Part shown: piece by piece, positions 15,945-25,471 of the stretch
How positions within the stretch are numbered: position 1 is the first letter of the stretch
How the letters are laid out: every line of letters starts with the position of its first letter
Source of the DNA: Synechococcus sp. CBW1108
GTDB lineage: Bacteria; Cyanobacteriota; Cyanobacteriia; PCC-6307; Cyanobiaceae
Length of the DNA stretch: 64,000 nucleotides
Reading direction: 5' to 3'
NCBI RefSeq assembly: GCF_015840335.1
Contig: NZ_CP060395.1
Span: 2,951,277-3,015,276, forward strand
Program-made: the position numbers and the translations under genes
The notes under the pieces: model-generated
What the model was told of the DNA's origin: nothing
The model's input: only the letters and a program-made list of their open reading frames with translations
The model's database searches: none

Positions 15945-16328
15945 TCAGCAGCCTCTGCGCACAATCAGCTCGACGTGATCGACCAGCTCCACAGCCCGCT
16001 GTTGCCAGTCCCTGCGGTCCAGTTCCATCGGCTCTGGCTCAGCGTCGTAACGGAACTGGACGGCAAAGACGGTGAACGCTTCCAGGGCCAGGAAGGGCTC
16101 AACATCACCGCCAGCATCGGCGACCCGCTGCAGCAGGGCCGTGAGGTTATGGATCAGCGGTGGCTCCTCGCCAAGGCTAAACAACCAGGCCTTCAGGGCC
16201 TTTTCCACCGCCTGCTGAATCTGAAAGCCCCAGCTGGATTCATCGATGGACGGGATCTGCAGAACCTCGGCTGCTTTGAGATCGCGGCGAGCGATACGCA
16301 GCAGGGCCTGGGCCTCAGGGTTGGTCAT
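15945..16328 (-). CDS. HEPN-domain protein, toxin-type partner of MNT
   Basis: A 127-residue protein of the PF05168-like HEPN family: WGFQIQQAVEKALKAWLFSL near residues 33-52, LIHNLTALLQRVADAG, and FRYDAEPEP near 95. HEPN proteins paired with minimal nucleotidyltransferases act as RNases or related toxins. It overlaps the MNT gene by 14 bases, with the MNT first, as in HEPN/MNT operons. Confidence 0.8.
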   Translation of the reverse strand: MTNPEAQALLRIARRDLKAAEVLQIPSIDESSWGFQIQQAVEKALKAWLFSLGEEPPLIHNLTALLQRVADAGGDVEPFLALEAFTVFAVQFRYDAEPEPMELDRRDWQQRAVELVDHVELIVRRGC

Positions 16329-16665
16329 GCAGCAGCCGTCCTTCTCGGTAGGCCCTCGAGATCACGTGGCTGAGCCATTGGCGCCGCTCGGCCACCTGGC
16401 TCTGGGAATAAAGCAAGAGGTCAATGGGGATGCGGTTGTGGGCGAGCCGGCGCCAGAGCTTGCCGAGGGTGTCAAAGCGGTTGTGCTGCTGTAGCCAGCT
16501 GTCGCTGGCGGTGATCAGCAGGTCGATGTCGGAATCAGGGCGCGCATCACCCCGGGCGTGGGAGCCAAACAACCGCACTTCAGCGCCAGGAATCTCATCC
16601 CGGATTTCAGCTGCCATCTGCTGCAGCTGGATTTCGCTGATCGTTGCGGCTGGAGCTGTGGTCAT
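16315..16665 (-). CDS. Minimal nucleotidyltransferase (MNT), antitoxin-type
   Basis: A 116-residue protein with the pol-beta nucleotidyltransferase signature VRLFGSHARGDARPDSDIDL near residues 30-50 (GS...DSDID) and a third acidic position near PIDLLLYSQ. MNT antitoxins inactivate HEPN partners by AMPylation in studied systems. ATG 16665 is chosen since it starts at the natural N-terminal helix. Confidence 0.82.
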   Translation of the reverse strand: MTTAPAATISEIQLQQMAAEIRDEIPGAEVRLFGSHARGDARPDSDIDLLITASDSWLQQHNRFDTLGKLWRRLAHNRIPIDLLLYSQSQVAERRQWLSHVISRAYREGRLLHDQP

Positions 16666-16848
16666 GGCAATACCTCGACCCTCAGGATGACGCGGCCTGG
16701 TTGAAAAACACAAGTCTCGGCACTACTGGTCAACGGCCTAGCCATAGGGGCAGGCAGTTCCAGGTCTCCTGCTTCCGACTCCTCTCCACCCACTCCCGCC
16801 TGCTCGGGATTGCGGGGTGTCGTCGCAGCGTCGCACCGATAAGCGTGC

Positions 16849-17130
16849 TCACAACCAGTGGCGGTAGCGGCTGCGCTGGCGTCTGGCCGCTGTTCGTGCA
16901 GCAGCGCTGCCGAACTGGGGGCTACTGCCGTCCTTGCGGCGCTGCACCCATACTCCTTTACGAATCAAGCGACTGTCAGCTTCGTTGGCGTGACGGGCTG
17001 AGAGCAGGGTGCCGTAGCCCGCTTTATGGCGGCCACGGGCTCTAGTACGGGCCTGGGCAGCTGTGGCCGCCGGCACCACGGTGGCTGTCGAGCGGCGGCT
17101 CCAGAACACCAGGTAGTAGCGGCTGGCCAT
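16849..17130 (-). CDS. Small basic protein next to scaffold gene
   Basis: A 93-residue, strongly basic protein (RARGRHKAGYGTLLSARHAN; RRQRSRYRHWL). Its start is 17 bases after the stop of the scaffold-like gene, so they are probably one transcript. Basic composition suggests nucleic-acid or capsid-interior binding. Not recognised. Confidence 0.5.
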   Translation of the reverse strand: MASRYYLVFWSRRSTATVVPAATAAQARTRARGRHKAGYGTLLSARHANEADSRLIRKGVWVQRRKDGSSPQFGSAAARTAARRQRSRYRHWL

Positions 17131-17147
17131 CGGCTGGACTGCTGTGC

Positions 17148-18017
17148 TCAGCGGCGTGGGCTGCGGCCGTTGGTCACAAAACCAGCCCGGTAGAGCTCAC
17201 TGGCGCTCATCGCCTGGGGGTTGAGCACCTCGCCAAAGGCACCGGCCGTTGCAGCGGTTCCCAGCCCCGGGGTGCTGGTGATGGCACTTGCGCCCATGGC
17301 GCCGCGCTGTTGGAACAAGAAGCCGTAGACGGGATGAATGCGCAGCTGATCGAGGAAGTCAGCGGTGCTCAATGGCCGCCCGTCATCGCCCAGCAGAGGC
17401 TGGCCCTGGCTGTCCAGTGGTTCCAGCACATCGATGCCGTCCTTGCCGGCACTGAGACGAAAGCTCTCGCCCAGCTGCCCCTTAAAGACATCAAAGAAGG
17501 TGCCGCGCCCGTCGCCGCCGGTGCGGCCCTCGGCTTCTGAGAAAGCGCGCTCCAGCAGCCGTTCCTTGCGCAAGGCCAGCACCAATGCCTGGGCACCATC
17601 GCGCTCAGCCGCAACGGTTGCCACCTTCTTGGCAGAGGCTTCTTCCATCTGGCGTTCGCGTAGCTCCACCTGCTGCTCCAGCAGTTGCTTCTGCCGTTCT
17701 GCCTCCTGCAGGCGGGAGTATTCCTCCGGGTTGATCTCGGAGAAGCGGGTCAGCTGCTGCCGTACGCCACGCAGTTCTTTTTCAAGGTGGTTGGTGCGGC
17801 GCCGTTCGGCCTTGAGGGCCTCGCTGAGGCCGTCCTTGCCTTGGGCGGCTAGGTCGTGGCCGCTGGGAGCAGGGTCGTCGGTGCTGCCACCGTTGTCATC
17901 AGAAGAACTGTCCTGCTCATTGGCGTCCGTGTCGCGGAGGTCCAGCAGCTCGTTGCCTTCACCCGCGCTGCGGGAAGTGTTGATGTTGGTGCTGGAGGAT
18001 GTGGTGCTTGTGGCCAT
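17148..18017 (-). CDS. Phage scaffolding-like protein
   Basis: A 289-residue protein with the classic scaffold layout: an acidic, Ser-rich N terminus (DLRDTDANEQDSSSDDNGG), a long coiled coil about residues 65-135 (AERRRTNHLEKELRGVRQQL; LLEQQVELRERQMEEASAKK), and a Gly/Ala-rich C-terminal segment. It would fit head assembly with the capsid-like protein of block A, although it lies 6.5 kb away. No paralogue is visible for block B. Confidence 0.65.
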   Translation of the reverse strand: MATSTTSSSTNINTSRSAGEGNELLDLRDTDANEQDSSSDDNGGSTDDPAPSGHDLAAQGKDGLSEALKAERRRTNHLEKELRGVRQQLTRFSEINPEEYSRLQEAERQKQLLEQQVELRERQMEEASAKKVATVAAERDGAQALVLALRKERLLERAFSEAEGRTGGDGRGTFFDVFKGQLGESFRLSAGKDGIDVLEPLDSQGQPLLGDDGRPLSTADFLDQLRIHPVYGFLFQQRGAMGASAITSTPGLGTAATAGAFGEVLNPQAMSASELYRAGFVTNGRSPRR

Positions 18018-18192
18018 GACCCGTCTCGGCTGTCAGTGGGAGTGGCAGCCCGTCGCGGCGCTGCCAATACCTGTTGCCGAGGCGGCTCTGCTGGCGATCG
18101 ATGCAGAGCCTTTGCTAATTAGTGATGCTGCCAGCGCTAGCGACAATTCAGGGCACACATGCACAACTGCCAACTCGATGGCATCCATAGTC

Positions 18193-18216
18193 AAAAAAGA
18201 CTGTGTGATCTTTTTT
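18193..18216 (-). terminator. Possible terminator (AT stem)
   Basis: The inverted repeat AAAAAAGA/TCTTTTTT has an eight-base loop. It lies 17 bases beyond the stop of the 83-residue minus-strand gene. Confidence 0.35.
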
Positions 18217-18232
18217 CTTCTGCCGTGCAGCC

Positions 18233-18484
18233 TTACTTGCGATCAAGCTGAGCGAATCGCCGTTCACTAATGATCTTCGCAAGTTCCAGGAAATAGCCAG
18301 CGGTACACCACCTGCCATGGTTGCGGTCGCGATTGACTACATCAGTCCTGACCTCGGCAGCCTCTGCCATTACAAGATCTAGCTGCCCTTGAGGCAACTC
18401 ATAAAGCTCTTGGAGCTCAACCGAGCGGTCAAGCAGGTGACTTTTAAACCACTTTGGGCTAAGTTCTTGAGGAGGGATATCCAA
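18233..18484 (-). CDS. Small hypothetical protein
   Basis: An 83-residue protein (WFKSHLLDRSVELQELYELP; RWCTAGYFLELAKIISERRF). Lower GC than neighbours suggests acquisition. It starts 17 bases after the stop of the next minus-strand gene, a likely two-gene operon. Not recognised. Confidence 0.5.
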   Translation of the reverse strand: MDIPPQELSPKWFKSHLLDRSVELQELYELPQGQLDLVMAEAAEVRTDVVNRDRNHGRWCTAGYFLELAKIISERRFAQLDRK

Positions 18485-18501
18485 ATGGAATCAATTCTCG
18501 C

Positions 18502-18708
18502 TTAGAACTCGCATTCTACAGCATTGTCCTCTTCTTGCCATTCATCCATAAAGTCCTCGAAGCTTGAGTGGAAGCCAGGGTTGTTTAGATAAATCTCCGC
18601 GAGATCATCCAAGGCGACAAATTCAGGGATGAACGCACCAGGCTTTTGCTTGTAATCGTGCAAGATTTCTTCCTTATTCACTTTCCTAAATTCCCAATTA
18701 CCCAGCAT
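18502..18708 (-). CDS. Small acidic hypothetical protein
   Basis: A 68-residue protein with an acidic C terminus (EDFMDEWQEEDNAVECEF). First gene of a short operon with the 83-residue protein; the size pair could be a toxin-antitoxin or anti-defence pair, but nothing in the sequence proves it. Confidence 0.45.
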   Translation of the reverse strand: MLGNWEFRKVNKEEILHDYKQKPGAFIPEFVALDDLAEIYLNNPGFHSSFEDFMDEWQEEDNAVECEF

Positions 18709-18806
18709 AGGCTCCGCTGCCAGGGCGGAGGTGGCGAATGAAGCCCTCTCGATCTATTGAGTGAGTGCATAGATTCCGGTTCTTCTCGGGAGATTTTTTT
18801 GGGAGA

Positions 18807-19080
18807 ATGCCCGTGAAGACTCTGGTTTGCCGTTCCCCATTAGCGCTGCCGGTTCCTGGATCCCTGCAGGGAAGCAGGGTCAGTCCATTGGCGAAAGCAG
18901 CCCAGAGGGCGTCTCGCTACTGCCTGGGTTTCACCGTAGCCGGGCTGCGGCCTGATCTGGCCGCCGTGATCGCCCCGTCTACTTGGCAGAGGGGGGGATT
19001 GGAGCGCCAACATCTGCAACTGCTGTTGGCGAAGGGTACGAGCGATGAGCGCAGCGCCATGGGCTGGTTGGTGAATCAGG
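18807..19080 (+). pseudogene. Gene fragment truncated by IS21 copy 2
   Basis: A frame (KTLVCRSPLALPVPGSLQGS; SRYCLGFTVAGLRPDLAAVI; LERQHLQLLLAKGTSDERSA) runs into the IS at 19081 and then ends within it. The 91 native residues are not recognised. The missing part is not found elsewhere in the window. Confidence 0.4.
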
Positions 19081-19450
19081 TGTCCCGCGTCAACCCCCTT
19101 GGCCGATTGGCGTCAATCAAGTTGGCCGGTGAGGGGAACTGATCGCCCCCCAGTTGTCGCCGGCGACAACTGGGGGGCGATGACGCTGGAGGCGACACGA
19201 ATACTGAGCCATCCATCGCTCAGAGCCATTGCCAGCACTGACTTCCTCTGATCGGCACCAGGCGACAACCACGTTGGCCGGTTAGGCGCCGAGACCTCCG
19301 CTGAACCTTGCCCTGGAGCGCACGAGCCGGCGGACCGCACAGTCCGCCGGCAGCGCGGAGCTCCCCGCCGGGGTCTGGCACCATCGGCACCAGGTTGTCG
19401 CCGGACGACAATCTCCCGGGCTGTTCTCCGCTTCTCTACGGCTGCTGTGG

Positions 19451-20242
19451 CTATTTGCTGCCGCTGCGCCGGCTTGCTTGGGCGCGGCGGTGGCTGTCGC
19501 CGCTGATCTCGACGATGTGGCAGTGGTGCACCAGCCGGTCCACCGCCGCCACGGTCATTGAGCTGCTGGGGAAGATCTCATCCCAGGCGGTGAACGGCTG
19601 ATTGGCGGTGATCAGCAGCGATCGGCGCTCGTAGCGGTGGCAGATCAGCTCAAACAGCACGCTGCTCTCCTGTTCATCCCGCCGCACATAGCCAATGTCA
19701 TCGATCAGCAGCAGCGGGTAGCGATCCAGCCGCTCCAGCGCTGCCGGCAGGTTGTATTCGGCGCGGGCCTTCTGCAGCTCCTGCACCAGGCTCGTGGCGG
19801 GATAGAAGCGGCAGGCCTGATCCAGGCCGATCTGCGCCAAGGCGATGCCGACCGCCAGGTGCGTCTTGCCCACACCGCTGGGGCCGAACAGCAGCACGTT
19901 CTCGCCCCGCTGCAGCCACTCGCTCTGGCGGCTCAAGGCCTCCAGTTCCTGCCATCGGTGCGCCTCGATCCGGCCGCCATGGTCGTAGTCCGCCAGCGCT
20001 TTGCTCCAGGGCAGCTGGGCCGCGCGCAGCAGCCGGTGCTGGCGGGCCTGCTGGCGTTGCTCCATTTCCTGCTCGCACAGGGCATAGAGAAACTGACTGG
20101 GGCTCCAGCCCTCGCCCTCAGCCTGCGAGGCGATGCTCTGCCAGTGGCAGCGGATCCATGCCAACCGCAGCTGTCGCAGCAGGATCGGCAGGGCGGCTTC
20201 CGCCGCCTGGGGCCGCGGGATGGAGGGCAAGGAGGTCGTCAT
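19451..20242 (-). CDS. istB: IS21-family helper ATPase IstB (copy 2)
   Basis: Translated product is the same as copy 1 (263 residues; Walker A FGPSGVGKTHL, Walker B LLLIDDIGY). Partner of the adjacent IstA. Confidence 0.93.
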   Translation of the reverse strand: MTTSLPSIPRPQAAEAALPILLRQLRLAWIRCHWQSIASQAEGEGWSPSQFLYALCEQEMEQRQQARQHRLLRAAQLPWSKALADYDHGGRIEAHRWQELEALSRQSEWLQRGENVLLFGPSGVGKTHLAVGIALAQIGLDQACRFYPATSLVQELQKARAEYNLPAALERLDRYPLLLIDDIGYVRRDEQESSVLFELICHRYERRSLLITANQPFTAWDEIFPSSSMTVAAVDRLVHHCHIVEISGDSHRRAQASRRSGSK

Positions 20243-21755
20243 AGCTCTGCAGGCTGTGTTGGGGAATGCGTTGCGGTGGGTGGGGGCGATGGGGCGGCAG
20301 CCGGAAGCGTTGCTGCAGCGCCGCCAGCGACAGCCCTTGCCGTTGATGGGCCTTCTCGAGCCAACCCAGCACTGGCTCGTAGCCCGCCAGGCGGCAGCCC
20401 ACATACAGCGCCTCGACCATCAATCGGGCGGCGGCGTCACGGTCACCGCCATTGCGCAGCTGCTGCCACAGCTGCCACCAGCGCTCATCGGGGAACAGCT
20501 CCCGCTGGTAACTGCAGTGCAGCAATGCCCGGGGTTTTCGCCTGAGCGCATCGATCAGGTGCTCCAGATCGATGCTCCACGCCCGCCCATGACGCTCGAC
20601 ACCGCCGTGGCGCCGCTCCAGTTCGCAGGCGATCTGCCGGCCCAGAAGCAGCTGCAGCCGGTCGTGGAAGATCCGCACCGTCAGCCGCTGGTCGATCAGC
20701 CGCGGCGGCACCGAATACACGACTCTGCGTACCTCGATCGTGCTGGTGCGCCGCACCGTGAGCTGTTCAATGTCGTAGTCGGCAAAACGAAACCGCGGTA
20801 GTGGCCGCAGCGCCGCCTGCTCCTGCTCCAGCCGGATCAGGCGCGGCCTGTTGTACTGGTCAATCACCGCGGCCAGAAAAGCCTGGTATTCAGCCAGCGA
20901 CTCGAAATCACTGCTGCCGCGCAGCAGCAACGCCTGCTCGATCCGCCGCTTGAGATGGCCATGGGGACTCTCCACACGGCCGTTCTCATGCGCCACCCCC
21001 AGGTTGTTGCGGCTGTAGGCCAGGCTGTAGTGGCTGCAGAGGGCGTGATAACGGCGGGTGATGTCGGAGCTGAAACTGCCGTTGCGGTTACGGCACGCTG
21101 CTGATAACCGGTCGATGCGCAGTTCACCTGGCACCCCGCCGCAGGCAGCCAGAGCGTTCTGCAGACCCTCGGAGAGGGCTGCAAAACTCTCGCCGCCCTG
21201 GACCACCTGCGCATAGCTCCAGCCGCTCCAGGCCAGGCGGTAGTGGAACAGCAGATGGGGGAACACCTGGCCGGCGATCGTCACCTCCACCCCCTTGAGC
21301 TGGGTGAAGTCACAGAAGGCAATTTCGCCAGGCTCATAGCTCAAAGGGAAGATCACCTCCGGCGCCGGGCCGTGCAGTGCCTTCCACTCCCGCACCCGGC
21401 GCTGCAGGGTGCGCTGTAGCGGAATCCAGTCCACATCAGGTTTCTGCTGCTGCAGATGCTCCAGGAGCGTGATCGGCGTCAGCGCGGGTGAGCGCTGCAG
21501 CAACGGCACCAGCTCCTCCTCCCATACCCCTACCAGCGGATCGGGGCGGGTGCGGCCACGGGGCTGGTTCGCCCGCGGCTGCAGCTGATTGCATTCAATC
21601 CGGCGAGCACTGCGCACTGAGATGCCCGCCGCCGCGGCAGCAGCCTCCTGGCTGCTGCCGCCTCGTCGTTTCGTCATGAACAGATTGCGTTGGTGGCTTG
21701 TCAGTGGTGCCGGCATCACCTGGTCCCTGCGCATCGGCACCAGGGTCTCCAGCAC
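20118..21755 (-). CDS. istA: IS21-family transposase IstA (copy 2)
   Basis: Same protein as in copy 1, with Ile in the GELRIDRLSAA motif (copies 3 and 4 have Thr). DDE core and HTH intact, so potentially active. Confidence 0.93.
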   Translation of the reverse strand: MLETLVPMRRDQVMPAPLTSHQRNLFMTKRRGGSSQEAAAAAAGISVRSARRIECNQLQPRANQPRGRTRPDPLVGVWEEELVPLLQRSPALTPITLLEHLQQQKPDVDWIPLQRTLQRRVREWKALHGPAPEVIFPLSYEPGEIAFCDFTQLKGVEVTIAGQVFPHLLFHYRLAWSGWSYAQVVQGGESFAALSEGLQNALAACGGVPGELRIDRLSAACRNRNGSFSSDITRRYHALCSHYSLAYSRNNLGVAHENGRVESPHGHLKRRIEQALLLRGSSDFESLAEYQAFLAAVIDQYNRPRLIRLEQEQAALRPLPRFRFADYDIEQLTVRRTSTIEVRRVVYSVPPRLIDQRLTVRIFHDRLQLLLGRQIACELERRHGGVERHGRAWSIDLEHLIDALRRKPRALLHCSYQRELFPDERWWQLWQQLRNGGDRDAAARLMVEALYVGCRLAGYEPVLGWLEKAHQRQGLSLAALQQRFRLPPHRPHPPQRIPQHSLQSYDDLLALHPAAPGGGSRPADPAATAAVGMDPLPLAEHRLAG

Positions 21756-21812
21756 TCACCCCACCGGCCAACGAGCTTGTCGCCGACCGGCCAACTTCAT
21801 TGTCGGCGGACA

Positions 21813-22248
21813 TGCCGGCCAGGTTGCGGATCAGGCAGCAGGTGGGCCGCTCCGAGGCGATCACCGTCACCTCCTGCCAATGGGGGTGGGCCAGCAACGG
21901 CTCGATCCAGTCGCCGTAGTCAGAGGCCCGCAGATCCTGCAGGTGCTGGCCGGCCTGGTGGCGAAGCTGGGGCAGAGGATGAAAGCAGGCCTTGAGCAGG
22001 GACTCCAGGGCCTGATGCACGGTGTGACCGCGGGGTTCCCACTGGTGGCGGGTGGCCTCGATGCGGGCCATCGCCCACTCGCTCTTAGCCGAGCCGATAA
22101 CGCTGGTGATCGACACCGGAAACAGATGGTCCCCCAGCCAGTAGCGGTGCTCTGGATCTGTACGCCGCAGGCCTCGGATCGGTGGCAGCCAATCGCTGGG
22201 GGCAGCGATGGCAGAGCTGGTTGTGGTGAGAGGACACCAGATCACCAC
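21813..22248 (-). pseudogene. 3'-truncated hypothetical gene at IS21 copy 2
   Basis: A minus-strand frame starting at GTG 22248 (or 22245) gives about 145 native residues (DPEHRYWLGDHLFPVSITSV; RIEATRHQWEPRGHTVHQAL; YGDWIEPLLAHPHWQEVTVI) before entering the IS at 21812. Composition is protein-like, but the family was not recognised. It lies at the left edge of the integrated element. Confidence 0.45.
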
Positions 22249-22331
22249 AGCCTCACATGAAACACTAAATTCGTTCTTTTCTTTGTATTCGCTTCTGGCG
22301 CAGTGGATCTGGGGTGGTCTGGGCTCGGCGC

Positions 22332-22621
22332 ATTCTTTCGATTCTTGGACATTCTTTGGCCCCCAGGAGGCCACAGACCAAGCCCCTGAAAGAACACAAA
22401 GAATGGCCAAGAAATCACACCCCAAAAATCACTGAGACCGCCTGCAGCGCAGTGGAGGGAAAAGAAAACGATGAATTCAGCCCTGTTCTGGTGAGCGTCG
22501 GGACAAAAGGCGCTGCGTTGCTCAGGCCGTGGGATGGCAGCAAAGAATCGAAAGCATGCAGGGGCGATCTCACGCCGCAGAACCGGCCAGATCGGTTGCG
22601 GGGCAGGAGAGTGCAAAGAAT
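22332..22621. repeat. AAAGAAT repeat cluster, candidate iterons
   Basis: The 7-mer AAAGAAT/ATTCTTT occurs at 22332-22338, 22351-22357, 22398-22404, 22542-22548 and 22615-22621, with near matches at 22341 and 22624. The first pair is 19 bases apart in the same orientation. The stretch has no convincing gene and abuts the primase-helicase stop. It could be a replication origin or an operator array. Confidence 0.4.
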
Positions 22622-22635
22622 TCAAAGAAGCACCC

Positions 22636-25161
22636 CTACAGATCGAACTCACGCGCCAGCCATTCCGCGCCTGCGTCGCTTAGTCCGTAGCGCAGGTAGT
22701 AGCTCTGGCCGCTGGTGCCCACCCGGGTGGCCATGACCAGGCCGTCCAGGTGGCTGAGGAAACGGCCGAGGGCGTTGTAGGTGCTCAGCGTCTCTCCCTC
22801 CAGATCCCGTTTAAGGCGCGCTTCTGCAGGCGCTGCGCCGATCGCCTGCACCAGCTCCAGCAGTCCCACACCAGCAAGTCCATTGGCATGCAGTGCCTGG
22901 AGGTAACGCAAGGCCTCTTGCTGCTTCTCATTCGCTTTACGGACCCGCTGGCTGGCGCGATCAAGATCGCTCTCCTGCTCCTGCTGCACCTGCAGGTCGT
23001 CGTAGGTGCCGAGCCTTGAGAAGGTTCCGCTGTTGCCGTCAATCGCCATCACCAGATCCGCTGGCGGACCGGAACGGGCCTCGCGCACCAGGCGTCGCTG
23101 GGGCGAGTCCTTGATCAGCCGGTTGCCCTTGGCCAGGTAGTGCAGGGTGAGGATCGTGTTGGCCGCACCGGCGATGGCGTTGTGGCCCGAGAGGGCCTCG
23201 GTGCCGGTGGTGTCGTTGGCCTTGTTGCAGTGGTGGATGAGCAGCAGGGTGCCGCCGGCGTCGATGACCTGGTGCTTGAGGTCGTAGATCAGCGAGCCCA
23301 TCTCCGGGTCGTTCTCGCCAAAGCAGCAGCTGCGGGTGATCGAGCGCAACGAGTCGAGGATCACCACCGCGCCAGGGTGTTCGGCCAGGCAGGCCAGCAG
23401 GGCATCGAGGTTGGCCTCGGTGACCCTGAACCTGCGTGACCAGAGCAGCAACGGGTGATCCCAGATCCCCAGCTGCTGCAGCATCTGGGCGGTGTCGCCG
23501 TCGCCCTGGTCATCTGTCACCAGGATCACCGGCCTTGGCAACTCCGGCGCCCCGAAACCAAGAAAGTCCTCAGCGCAGAGCAGGCAGCGGGCGAGGGCGT
23601 GCACCAGCCTGGTCTTGCCCACCTTGGCCCGACCGCCCACGATCGTCAGGTCCTGCTTTGGGATGCAGAGCGGGATTTCCCACTGCACCGCCGGTGGGGG
23701 CATGGCAGAGCGTTCGTCTTCTGTAAGGGCGCGGAAGCGGTTGCCGTTGCGCATGTCGAGGGCCTCGAGGGTGAGCTGGCTGATTTCCTGCAGCCGCAGG
23801 GCGGTCTTGAGTTGCAGGGCGGCATGGGCCTCGCGCACGCGGGCGTAACGCCAAAGGCTGTTGCGCTCCCGGGCCACCAAGGAGCGGATGCAGTGCTCCA
23901 GCGCCTGCAGCCGCCGTGGGATCGGCAGGTGCACCTTTCCCCAGCGCACCCGGCTGTCGGGCCGAGGCGAGAAGCGCTGAGGACCAGCTCCAGGCGCAGA
24001 TGCCTTGGTCCCCCTGGGGTTACTGCTGCTGCTGTTGTTGCGGTCGCTGCTCTTGCCGCCGGGATGGCGCCCGCTGGCGTCGCCCTGGCTCCGGTGGCTG
24101 CATGAGCTCTGCACTCCGGGAGGCCTGGGGTTGTGGACAGGTGCCGGCGGCAGCCAGCCGTGCTGGCGGGCATGGAACCAGAAGGTGGCGGCGCTGATCT
24201 GCTCGCCGCCGGAGCTGGCCACCTGGCGGATGTCCCAGCCGCAGCTGGCTGAGGGGCTGTGGGCCTCCATCAAAGCGATCGCTAGCTCGCGGTCATGGCC
24301 GGCCTGCTCGCAGGCCGGCATCAGGCCCCAGAGGATGTTGCGGTAATCGCCGTAGGTGTTGCTGCCAGCAACGCGCCTGGGGATGGCAGCCAGGGCGTTG
24401 CGGATCTCCTCCAGCGGGCGGGGCGGCCCGAAGTCCTCGTCGTAAAGGTTCGGCAGCGGGATGCCGGTGGCCGAGTCCAGTCCTTGATGCTCTAGGGGGA
24501 TTCCTGGTTGCGGCGCGGGGTCTGCAACGGGTTCGGCGAACTCATCAGGGAGCAGCGCCAGGGCAATGTCCTCTGCCGAGTAGCGCTGACCGCTCACATG
24601 CACCAGCTCCACCAGAGCGGTGGGCTCACCGCCTGCATCGATGTACCAGCAGCCCGGCAACCGCATCACCCGCGAGGCGTCCTTGCAGTGGGGATCGCCG
24701 CCGGCATAGGCGATCAGCTCGGCCTGCAGCGGCGCCCACTCCTGCGGTGGGATGGGCTGCTCCAGCAGCCAGTAGCAGTGCGCCGACTTGCCGCCGCTGA
24801 GCACGATCAGCGAGGGCTCCGGCAGCCCCAGCTCCCGCCAGGCCGTCAGCTGCCAGGCGATGGGTCGGTCGTCCCACTCCACGAAGAACGCCCGGCAGGC
24901 CGTGATCTCGCTTTTGCGGTCACCGCCGTCGTTGATCACCAGGTAGACACCCCTCCCCTCCCGCTGCCATTGCTCGGCAACGGCCAGATCGAACGGACCC
25001 TTGCGGGCGCCGATCACCCCCTTGGCGGGGTTGGCGCGATGGGGAAAGGCCCGTAGCCGGGCGCTGGCGGAATCTTTGCCCAGCAGGGAGAGAAACTGCT
25101 GGGCGGCGGCGCGGTCGATGCAGGCCTGCGCCGGAGGAGCAGCCGGTTCAGCGCTGGCCAT
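22636..25161 (-). CDS. Primase-helicase replication protein (RepB-like primase plus RepA-like AAA)
   Basis: An 841-residue protein. The N-terminal third matches plasmid/phage archaeo-eukaryotic-type primases: FFVEWDDRP near residue 92, LSGGKSAHCYWLLEQP near 120, and SRVMRLPGCWYIDAGG near 163. After a low-complexity Ser/Asn linker (about 345-385) comes a RecA-fold helicase of the RepA/AAA_25 type, with Walker A VGGRAKVGKTRLVHALARC near 508, a Walker B-like VVILDSLRSITRS near 598, and LLLIHHCNK near 638. A winged-helix-like tail follows. Such fusions start replication of plasmids and satellites. It sits downstream of an RHH gene that overlaps its start. Confidence 0.8.
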   Translation of the reverse strand: MASAEPAAPPAQACIDRAAAQQFLSLLGKDSASARLRAFPHRANPAKGVIGARKGPFDLAVAEQWQREGRGVYLVINDGGDRKSEITACRAFFVEWDDRPIAWQLTAWRELGLPEPSLIVLSGGKSAHCYWLLEQPIPPQEWAPLQAELIAYAGGDPHCKDASRVMRLPGCWYIDAGGEPTALVELVHVSGQRYSAEDIALALLPDEFAEPVADPAPQPGIPLEHQGLDSATGIPLPNLYDEDFGPPRPLEEIRNALAAIPRRVAGSNTYGDYRNILWGLMPACEQAGHDRELAIALMEAHSPSASCGWDIRQVASSGGEQISAATFWFHARQHGWLPPAPVHNPRPPGVQSSCSHRSQGDASGRHPGGKSSDRNNSSSSNPRGTKASAPGAGPQRFSPRPDSRVRWGKVHLPIPRRLQALEHCIRSLVARERNSLWRYARVREAHAALQLKTALRLQEISQLTLEALDMRNGNRFRALTEDERSAMPPPAVQWEIPLCIPKQDLTIVGGRAKVGKTRLVHALARCLLCAEDFLGFGAPELPRPVILVTDDQGDGDTAQMLQQLGIWDHPLLLWSRRFRVTEANLDALLACLAEHPGAVVILDSLRSITRSCCFGENDPEMGSLIYDLKHQVIDAGGTLLLIHHCNKANDTTGTEALSGHNAIAGAANTILTLHYLAKGNRLIKDSPQRRLVREARSGPPADLVMAIDGNSGTFSRLGTYDDLQVQQEQESDLDRASQRVRKANEKQQEALRYLQALHANGLAGVGLLELVQAIGAAPAEARLKRDLEGETLSTYNALGRFLSHLDGLVMATRVGTSGQSYYLRYGLSDAGAEWLAREFDL

Positions 25162-25336
25162 CGAGCCCCTGGCGCTTACGGGGCTTGCTGGTGAATTGGT
25201 CGCGTTCCATCGCCTCGGCCACGATCAGCCGAATCACCGAGGAGCGAGACAGCAGACCGCCGCGGGTGAGCTGGTCCAACCAGGCCTGCTGCTCAAGCGT
25301 GAACTGGACGGAGAGCGGGGTCATCATCGGGGCCAT
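25148..25336 (-). CDS. Ribbon-helix-helix-type regulator
   Basis: A 62-residue protein with a beta strand then two helices (LSVQFTLEQQAWLDQL; SRSSVIRLIVAEAMERD), as in CopG/Arc-like RHH repressors. Its stop overlaps the primase start by 14 bases. An autoregulated copy-number or replication regulator is a reasonable inference. Confidence 0.6.
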   Translation of the reverse strand: MAPMMTPLSVQFTLEQQAWLDQLTRGGLLSRSSVIRLIVAEAMERDQFTSKPRKRQGLDGQR

Positions 25337-25471
25337 GAAGCCTCGGCATATCGAACCATCCTATTGAGCCTGGCACAGGCTCGCTAGGGCGAATCGTAAA
25401 GTGCAAGGTGGCTGGGCTGCGGCGCGGCAGAGCAGGACGGAGCCCAGTGCCCTTTAGCAGGAGTCGTCGCT

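Larger units (their letters stand above)
19081..21812 (-). mobile_element. IS21-family insertion sequence, copy 2
   Basis: Same 2,732-bp element in minus orientation. Flanks are ...CAGG and TGCC..., with no direct repeat. Its non-coding right end has several base differences from the other copies (around 19199-19225 and 19292-19305), so it is the most diverged copy. The absence of a target duplication points to rearrangement after insertion. Confidence 0.92.
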
